From contig JBBHKE010001039.1 in assembly GCA_037447655.1 (NCBI GenBank), positions 166,472-228,471 on the forward strand: 62,000 nt of DNA, read 5' to 3'. The notes under the pieces are model-generated. The model ran no database searches and was not told where the DNA came from. It worked only from the letters and a program-made list of their open reading frames with translations. This DNA comes from Zygnema cylindricum (lineage: Eukaryota; Streptophyta; Zygnematophyceae; Zygnematales; Zygnemataceae). Shown here one piece after another: positions 55,281-62,000 of this stretch. The stretch's first letter is position 1. Every line of letters begins with the position of its first letter. Made by a program: the position numbers and the translations under genes.

Positions 55281-55877
55281 GTAAGCTTGAACTTTTGTCT
55301 TTGGTTCTAATTGTGCATCATTTTTCAACCCTAAAATGGATTTTTTCTCTATTCTTTTTGTTCCTCTCTGCTGGCTTCCTTTTAAATGGCGTGGCTTGAA
55401 GCACATCTCCGCCACTAAATTAACCGTGTTAGCAAAAAACGTCAATAAATGGGTTAAATGGTCTTACTTCCAATGTGAGCAAATTATGTTGTCAGTTTGG
55501 TCTATTGGAGGAGTGTTTGAAGCCATGATGAAAAACACACACAAGAACTTGATGCTTCTCAATGCATTTGATAATTGAAAATGTGAACAAGAAACACTCC
55601 TAATAAGTAGGAGTAGTAGGAGAAGGAGGAGGAGGAGGAGGCGGAGGAGGAGGAGGAGGAGGAATAGGAGTTTGGATACTCTTCTAATTGTGAAGAGTTC
55701 CTTTAGAGACACTAAATCATGTTGTTGACTATGGCTAGATGGCGAACCACAAAAGTACAGGAGACTGAATTGACGTGACTAATCTATACTGTACAAGGGG
55801 ACAAAATTGATACTATACAAGTGGCGCACTAAAATGAAGGAATATGAACAAAGACATTTAAGATGTTAGTTGACTAA
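55281..55877. other. Intron-like DNA with GGA microsatellite
   Basis: (gga)n at about 55610-55665. An 80-codon ORF (55336-55578) has no recognised domain. Ends at the Tourist-like element. Confidence 0.4.
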
Positions 55878-56643
55878 GGGTGTGTGCCCATGTAACCGAA
55901 ACTTTGGAATGTTCCTTTGGATTTTTGCGCAGATTTTAGGGTGTACTTTTCAAAGTGTTCCTATGTCAATCATTACTTGCGCCTTCATTGCTTCAAATAT
56001 GTGACAGTTGTAGACGTCTACAAAATGTGCGAAAGTCTACAAAACGAAATGTAGACGACTACGAAACTTCCTAAATTAGTGGCGTCTACAAAAACGGCGA
56101 CGGTTGTAGACGTCGAGGTTTTTGTGACATTGTAGATGTTTAGGGTTTTGTGACATAGCGAAGTCATGCTACCTTGTGACGTCATTAGTACGTAAAAGTT
56201 CCGCCATGGCTTCCCGATTTCTCTTTCTTATCTTTTATCATTCGATATGCCATCAAACTAAGACCACAAATATTCAAAAAAAAGAAAAAAAAAGATATTT
56301 CATTTGATACTATTATTGTTGCATTTCATTTAGACAAGAGAGAAACAAGAGCAGTCGAGTGAGAAAGAGCGGGAGAGACAAGGACAACGTAAACTTTTGC
56401 AAAGGACTTATGAATGAAAGTGGAGGTCGGAGACCTCGACGATTTTTTTTCCGTACATGCTTGTCATTTTCGTACGTACATGCGCGTGACGAGCAAAGAA
56501 AAAAATAGCGTGTACTCTCCCTCGTTCAAAACTTTTCGAAGACGTTTCACGCGTGCAATGTCGTTTTGCTACTTGCCAAAAGGGTATTATTTTAATTAAA
56601 ATCAGGTCGTGATTTGATTATAGTACAAGTGTGAGGATGAGCT

Positions 56644-57696
56644 TGTAACTCTGAGACCTCCATAGGTTCTCACAGTAGGCAACTCACACTAAGCCTCTAG
56701 GATATCCCTGACCCTTTTTTGTTTTAGCAAGTATAACTCCTGACAGACAAAAACGCTGACCACCTTCACCCCTGTGAAAAGAAGACTCCCATGTGTGTAT
56801 AGCAAAAAAAATCTCTGAATTTGCTCCCCTGAATTTGCTCCCCTGAGCAGTAAGTTATGGAGGGTCAAAGTGGGTCAAAGTTGACCTTTTGTACAGAAGC
56901 TCCCCGAGAGAGTGGGTCCAATCTATCAATTTTTTCTAAGTCCTATCTCTCTCTAAAACTCTATCTACTAAAGTACGACACCAATCATAATACTATATCG
57001 TACATAAAGGTACAGGTGCAGGTGTACTTTTTGTACGGTCATTGTACGACCTGGCCAACAAGTCGACCGATGTCTTTTTTGGATTCGTTCCTGTAATCCC
57101 CGGAGATGTCGTATTCCAATATGGTTGCGCCACGTGTCAATCGATGTGATGTTGACCGCAAACCGCCGAAAATCTATTCCGCGATCTCGGCATGCTTCGT
57201 GGCCGTCAGATTAAACCGGATTTAAATCTTAGCCGTCATAAATACTTGTGAGATATTTGTTTCGCCTTTGAAACAAAGTGCGCGGTATCCGTTTTGGATG
57301 TTCCATACGCCGTACAACACAAACTGTTATATGTCCAAATATCCCGTAAAATAAAATATCCTACGTGTAAGTATTTATCTAATTATCAAACCTTATATCG
57401 TATAACCTTGATCTAGAACTAATTGGCTAAGGCTACCAGCTACCGGCGGTCTTAACGGACGGCAGGTACCAGGTTCAAATTCACGGTCTGTAAAATACTG
57501 TTTTTGTAAATCTACCAATCTAATGTCTGTCCCCGTCTGGATAGCATAGGCGGCCATGGCTCTATCTCCCTCTACAACTTTCAGTGACTGCGACAAGTGT
57601 GGGAGCTAGAGAGAGGAGTTAGAGGCAGACTGCCTCTGCTTCTTTTCTGCATTTTACAAAACCTAGAAAATACTAAAATAGCCTTTAATTTCTACA
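56644..57696 (-). repeat. Solo Copia LTR (1053 bp)
   Basis: tgtaactctgag...tttctaca with perfect 5-bp duplication gagct on both sides (56639-56643, 57697-57701). Same family as LTR f. Contains the GTAC block (about 57010-57050) and tRNA-like module (57400-57494). No internal region, so left by LTR-LTR recombination. Confidence 0.9.
57400..57494 (+). promoter_or_regulatory. tRNA-like module in the solo LTR
   Basis: 'taattggctaaggctacc' then 'aggtaccaggttcaaattc': B-box-like ggttcaaattc is close to the consensus. Antisense to the LTR. Confidence 0.45.
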
Positions 57697-58149
57697 GAGC
57701 TGGCGTGACGTGGAATGGATCGCGATGATAATAACACCAAATTGATGTACCTTCCAAGTTTCAAGATGAAGCAAAATGTACTTTGGTTTTTGCCCATTTT
57801 TCGTACGGCGTAAGATTTTATCGTTGCAAGTCCCATTTATTGTGAAAACGACGGAAAAAAACCCTTACTATAAACCATGGGCACACACCCTAAGTACTGG
57901 AAGTTGACGTGCATTAACGACAAAATGGAAGAAAATGAGAGGCGTAGAATTTGATAAGATAGAAGCACGTCACAAAAATTTGAAAAAACAACAAATAGGT
58001 GGCGACAATGCTAGATGGCCATTGACAACCCACCTCAAGCTAAAACTAGATAGTAGATTTAAATGAACATAGGAGGACTTAGTCGATTAAAGAAGAAGGA
58101 AATAAAAAACCAGAACAAAACCCATGTTGTTCAAAATGAGGTCGAGGAA

Positions 58150-58560
58150 GAGCCATGGTGAGAAATTGGCCACTTGACATGCTCTTAGGAATAATGATAT
58201 CGCATGTCGATGTGTCCACTCCTTTTGTGGTGAACAGGATTGCGAATCAATGCGGGTGTACCTTACGAGTCAGAGTAAATAGGGGTGGCGGCCAAAAGAA
58301 GGTAGTTAATATTGGTAAAGTAGAGCCCGAAGCCAAACAACTTTCTTGCAGCATTACAGGCAACCATATACCCTGCCTCTATATTAGAACAAGTAGTAGG
58401 AAGTTATTTTTTACGAGACCAAGAAATAAGCCCACTGCCCAAGAAAGAACACGAGTCCGTGGTAGAGCGATGAGAAAGTCGTTTTTGGACCAAATCGGAA
58501 TCGACAAGGTCGAGAACGTCAGCGGAGCCACAAGAGGTGCAAGTGAGGCAAACAAATTTG
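58150..58560 (-). pseudogene. Copia RNase H remnant in duplicated block, copy 2
   Basis: Same remnant as 46048-46425 with further indels; the 'LVKNNFLLLVLI' region in another frame shows the decay. Confidence 0.7.
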
Positions 58561-58609
58561 GTGCCTTGCAAGTATAAAAGACACGTTTAGCGACAGGAGA
58601 TGGGCACAA

Positions 58610-59346
58610 GGAAAGGATCTTTACAATAATAAACTTAGTGCAAATGCCAACGGAAGCATAAATGACAAAACACACACAAGAGAAATATAACCCCAAGAAA
58701 GTCAATATATTCCAAAGGGAAACTTTTCTTACATAATTTCCTCACACCCTCAAAACGCACTTATTTCTAACTCCTCTTAATCATATAAAAGATAATCTTT
58801 ACTAACCTCCTCTAACTCCTCAAGAAACACCACAAAGCTATCAAACTCCGTTAACTCCTTGAACTCCTTTATAATCTACAAGGAGGATCAACTCTCGCCA
58901 AATTGATAAAAACCTCTCTCTCACTACGCCTCAATATACTCCTTCAAACGTCACGTAACAATACCATGGTACACGATTAGAAACGCGTAAGAGTCAACGT
59001 GGTGAAAACATCCGACCGACAACTGCGAACCGACTTGAACTACACGGTACGACTAGACAAGTCAACCACGAACCGACTTGAACCACACGGTACAACTAGA
59101 ACTTACGTGAACCAAAACAACCAAACATTTTCCACGTCACTTCAATAGTACGACTAGAACTCGCGTGAAACGAAATGAACAAACAATTTCTACGTCACTT
59201 CGAATATCCAGCGACGAAACTACTTCGTCGCTAACTTCTACGTCACTTCAAATATCTAGCGACGAGACTACTTCGTCGCTGGTCGTCGCTACTTTAGCTA
59301 CGAGAATGTCTCGTCGCTAAATGAGTTCTCAATACTAAATCTAACA
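58610..59346. mobile_element. 737-bp insertion with cacaa target duplication
   Basis: cacaa flanks both sides (58605-58609, 59347-59351), while copy 1 of the block has the uninterrupted site ('gggtacaatgcatg'). Reverse complement begins TGTTAGATTTAG like a Copia LTR, but the other end is TTTCC, not CA. Internal near-repeats: 'gaaccgacttgaac' twice and 'cgacgaaactacttcgtcgc' variants. Confidence 0.7.
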
Positions 59347-60298
59347 CACAATGCATGGAATTAGTGTGGAAGACACAGAAAACAAGGATAGTTGTCACGT
59401 CATGGACATAGAAGAATTGACGGACCCGTGCTTATGAAAAACACACTAATACTGGTTAGTTCTATAGTGTGGACATGACTAATCACCACAATTAACGTGG
59501 CTCAATTAGGTGTGATCTATACTAGTGATAGGGAGGCAGATTGTGTTAGCGCACATCCACTCTATTATACGTGTGCATCTCGCATCCAAATTTTTTCACC
59601 CTAACTTGTGTCGGGCCTAATTTGTTCTAAAGTCGTGAAGGTAAAGTTTCATTGAAATTAAATGGCCACAAGACATTGTTTGAACCCATTCAAACGTGAC
59701 CCGATGTTTTTGTGGAATCTCACTTTGATTGTGTCTTCCGTAAAAACCAGGGGTTTGAATTTTCAATGATGAAAGCTGATTGAAGAGGTGAAAAAAAAAA
59801 TGAGTGTAATAATGGTTTACAATGGAGCCTTCGCTTTGGTATCTTGCCTGTTATTAATTTTGCTTTTGGTTTGGAATAATGTTCTGGATTATGCTTTTTT
59901 TGGATCATGTTTTTTTGGCCATGTCTAATTTTGATGGTTTGGTGCCAGTCCCTCGCCACCTTTTTTAATGTGGAGCACATGAAATTCAAATTATTTTGTG
60001 GCAAATTTTAAGTTTAGAGAGTACTCGCCTTATCAAATGATCATTTTGGGGAGTAATAGTTTTATAAAATGTCATTAAATGACGACCTTTTTTCTATGAA
60101 TCCTTGTGGATTCCTTTAGTATAAAACCATCATTAGTCTAAATATTTTCTCCCTTTTAGCTAAGGAGCCTTTTTACATAACAAGTGTGAATTAGCGTGGT
60201 CAACATGTTTCGTAATGGAGACCATAACAACAACTTAAAAGTTTACATAAGTGAGATAATTAACTCAAAAGTACTTGAGTTGTGCATTTCTTGTGCAG

Positions 60299-60593
60299 CC
60301 TTACTTTGCCCCATGTCGTCAACCAAATCCTGTCCAATGGCGGTTTTTGAGAAACAATTTCTTTTTGCCACAAGATGGTTTTCCTATTTTTAAATCGGAT
60401 TGGACTTTCCGTAAACCGACGAATGTTGTGAGAGACCACGAATTTAGCGTTTCAAGTGACTGGGTGGCGATTCTCGGGAAACGTTACGGGACGAGGGAAC
60501 TGCTCCAATCGGACGAGGTCGAAAAAGCAATGGTTGAACTCTTTGGTCAAGAGAGAGTGAAGACTTTTGACGGCAATATATCAGTTTCCGAAG
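60299..60593 (+). CDS. GT61 glycosyltransferase, later exon (3 or 4)
   Basis: Acceptor ttcttgtgcag to donor GAAG|GTGAAT; 295 bp, phase 0 in, phase 1 out. Encodes 'PYFAPCRQPNPVQWRFLRNN', then 'WVAILGKRYGTRELLQSDEV' and 'EKAMVELFGQERVKTFDGNI'. This matches the mid-domain of GT61 enzymes: a conserved CxxPxP-type segment, then a beta-strand with basic residues before a Rossmann-like helix. No stops. The intron before it holds the Tourist element, the solo LTR and duplicated block copy 2. Confidence 0.7.
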
Positions 60594-61769
60594 GTGAATC
60601 CTTCTGTGCATTTCTATGTGTTTTTTTTAATTATAAATTGTGTTTTTCGGTTCAGATGATTGTAACGTTTTGACTTATTAGCACGCTTTTGTGACATCAT
60701 GTGTACCATACGATCGGAATTACTCAAGTGTGACTAATTGTACAAATTTATGCATTTTTTTATGAGTAGTCCGTACAAAAACTACCGACTGAAAAATGTA
60801 TGTAATCAGTAAGATTGCTCCAAGTGGGGAAGTAATTCCGATAGTATAATCTCGTTATAGACTGTCTTTTGCATCATTAGGGTTTTTTTTGGTTTTGTGC
60901 ATTTCTCTCAAGTGTTTGGACAATCTCTTTTTTGTCTTTGTGCAATAGCACAACATGGAAAGGTATTTGTTTTTAGGTCCTGATTGGCTGAATTTGGAAT
61001 AATTTGTCTTTTATAGTGTTTGTATTTGCTTTAATTGAATTTTGAGCTGAGTTCTAATATAAGGTTTGAGTTTAAGCCGAGTTAAGACGTGCTAGTGGAA
61101 GTTCATGTGTTGTATAATTTGAAATGTTACAAAAAAATGAGGCCACAATTAAAAGATTAAACGCTAAATTATATGCACAATTAAATCTGCTGTGTTAATT
61201 TTACAAGCGGTTGTAAAACTCAACTTAATTTAAAAAAAATTGTGGGGCGTCATATTATGGCTGACGTGAGCGTTGTTGTTTGACTCAAAGACTTTCACAA
61301 CTGATGCCTATGGTTATTAGTGTTAATAACACTAATTAGGTCATTTGCCTAAAAGTATAAAATAATGTTAACAACACTATTTAAGGGGTTTGACTAAGTA
61401 CGCCACGTCTCCTAATACCAAATAAGATTGTATATTCTAATTTCGGGTTAACAGTAATAAGTCCTTAACGCTAATAAGTCAACGCTAACAAGTCCATAAC
61501 GTTAATAACGGGCAGTTGTACAGGTTGTAAAACATGCGTTGCGTGAGTCATGCTGACGTCATACCTAGCGTAAGTTTACAGCGAGATGAGAATCTGACGG
61601 CCAGAAACAAATAAACACTATTCTTTGACCTAAAACCTGGTCGGAGAGCCGACTCCTAAATCGTACAGGTTACAGTACGGAACAGTATGGGATGTTGTGT
61701 TGCATGTGTCATACTATCCAATGTTGAACTTTTAATAACACCTTGTTTTGTCCGTTTGTGTCTTTCCAG
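60594..61769. other. Intron of the GT61 gene
   Basis: AT-rich. Contains a perfect 21-bp palindrome attagtgttaataacactaat at 61316-61336 and several 'aacgctaataagtc' units near 61470-61510. Confidence 0.5.
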
Positions 61770-62000
61770 CTAAGAAACTCTTCAATCGCGCGCTCATTTT
61801 TGTGTCGCCTCACGGGGGTCTAATGTCGAATATGTTATTTATGCCCAAACACGGGCTTATCTTGGAATTTCGACCCTTGAAATATAGAACCGATTGTTTC
61901 GCACAATTGGCGCAAGTTTGTGGCCACTATTTCTATTTTTTGTGGGGAGAAGGAGAGAAACGCAGCCCTCTTAGTGTGGACATGGACTTTGTTTTGGACG
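61770..62000 (+). CDS. GT61 glycosyltransferase, C-terminal exon (cut by window end)
   Basis: Acceptor tctttccag, phase 1, joins the previous exon as a Ala codon (G|CT). Encodes 'AKKLFNRALIFVSPHGGLMS', 'NMLFMPKHGLILEFRP' and 'DCFAQLAQVCGHYFYFLW'. 'SPHGGLMSNMLFMP' is the signature GT61 motif (usually phGaglsN..Fmp), and 'ilEfrP' follows at the expected spacing. Open to the end of the window. Confidence 0.8.

Larger units (their letters stand above)
55878..57890. mobile_element. Tourist/Harbinger-like element with nested solo LTR
   Basis: Inverted ends gggtgtgtgcccatg / catgggcacacaccc (15 bp, perfect), flanked by taa (55875-55877, 57891-57893). Without the nested LTR about 955 bp. Interior includes repeated 'gtagacg' motifs near 56010-56110. 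No transposase. Confidence 0.8.
58001..60150. repeat. Duplicated block, copy 2 (with insert)
   Basis: Matches 45872-47300 on both sides of an extra 737 bp at 58610-59346. Identity looks above 90%. Lies inside the presumed GT61 intron. Confidence 0.85.

Overview
This window looks like nuclear DNA of a land plant. It has the last exon of a receptor-like kinase, exons of a family-61 glycosyltransferase split by large AT-rich introns, plant-type Ty1/Copia and Ty3/Gypsy LTR retrotransposons, and primer-binding sites that match plant initiator tRNA-Met (as I remember that tRNA). I cannot name the species. About four fifths of the window is transposon-derived, with several levels of nesting. There is one assembly gap (13736-14243, all N) beside a GA microsatellite.

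Layout. 82-426: 3' end of a receptor-like kinase gene. 600-12135: an element with ~480 bp inverted terminal repeats around a decayed reverse-transcriptase ORF. That ORF is interrupted by a tandem LTR-gag-LTR-gag-LTR array (3755-11304, 5-bp target duplication cgtgg). 12136-14320: low-complexity DNA and the gap. 14364-22608: minus-strand Copia remains from at least three elements. 24628-25340: a decayed pogo-like DNA transposase. 25473-35832: a plus-strand Copia element whose RT/RNase H region carries a nearly intact 7.3-kb Ty3/Gypsy chromodomain element (27845-35164, minus strand) with an extra ORF after pol. 36480-37150: a purine tract. 37928-38290: a foldback MITE. 38291-45880: Copia LTRs and a plus-strand Copia gag/protease, split by another gag-only element (40190-44691). 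45872-47300 and 58001-60150: two copies of one repeat block. 50460-51237 and 55878-57890: two Tourist/Harbinger-like elements. 52251-62000: a GT61 glycosyltransferase gene (plus strand), continuing past the window.

Most notable signals. (1) A non-autonomous Copia group in which gag is fused to a catalytically dead RT/RNase H remnant, present in three related copies. (2) Gag initiates inside the LTR, and the primer-binding site, which matches the anticodon arm of initiator tRNA-Met, is part of the gag coding sequence. This is a half-tRNA primer layout, whereas the Gypsy element uses an ordinary 3'-end PBS. (3) A tRNA-like A-box/B-box module lies antisense in every well-preserved LTR of these Copia groups. 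(4) An RT gene sits between long inverted repeats. (5) The Gypsy element has a third, acidic ORF with an NLS-like cluster and a coiled coil.

How parts relate. The only host genes I can support are the kinase 3' end and the GT61 gene. The LTR elements share LTR modules and gag N-termini, so the coding Copia copies are plausible relatives of the helpers that mobilised the gag-only copies. All coding Copia copies seen here are broken.
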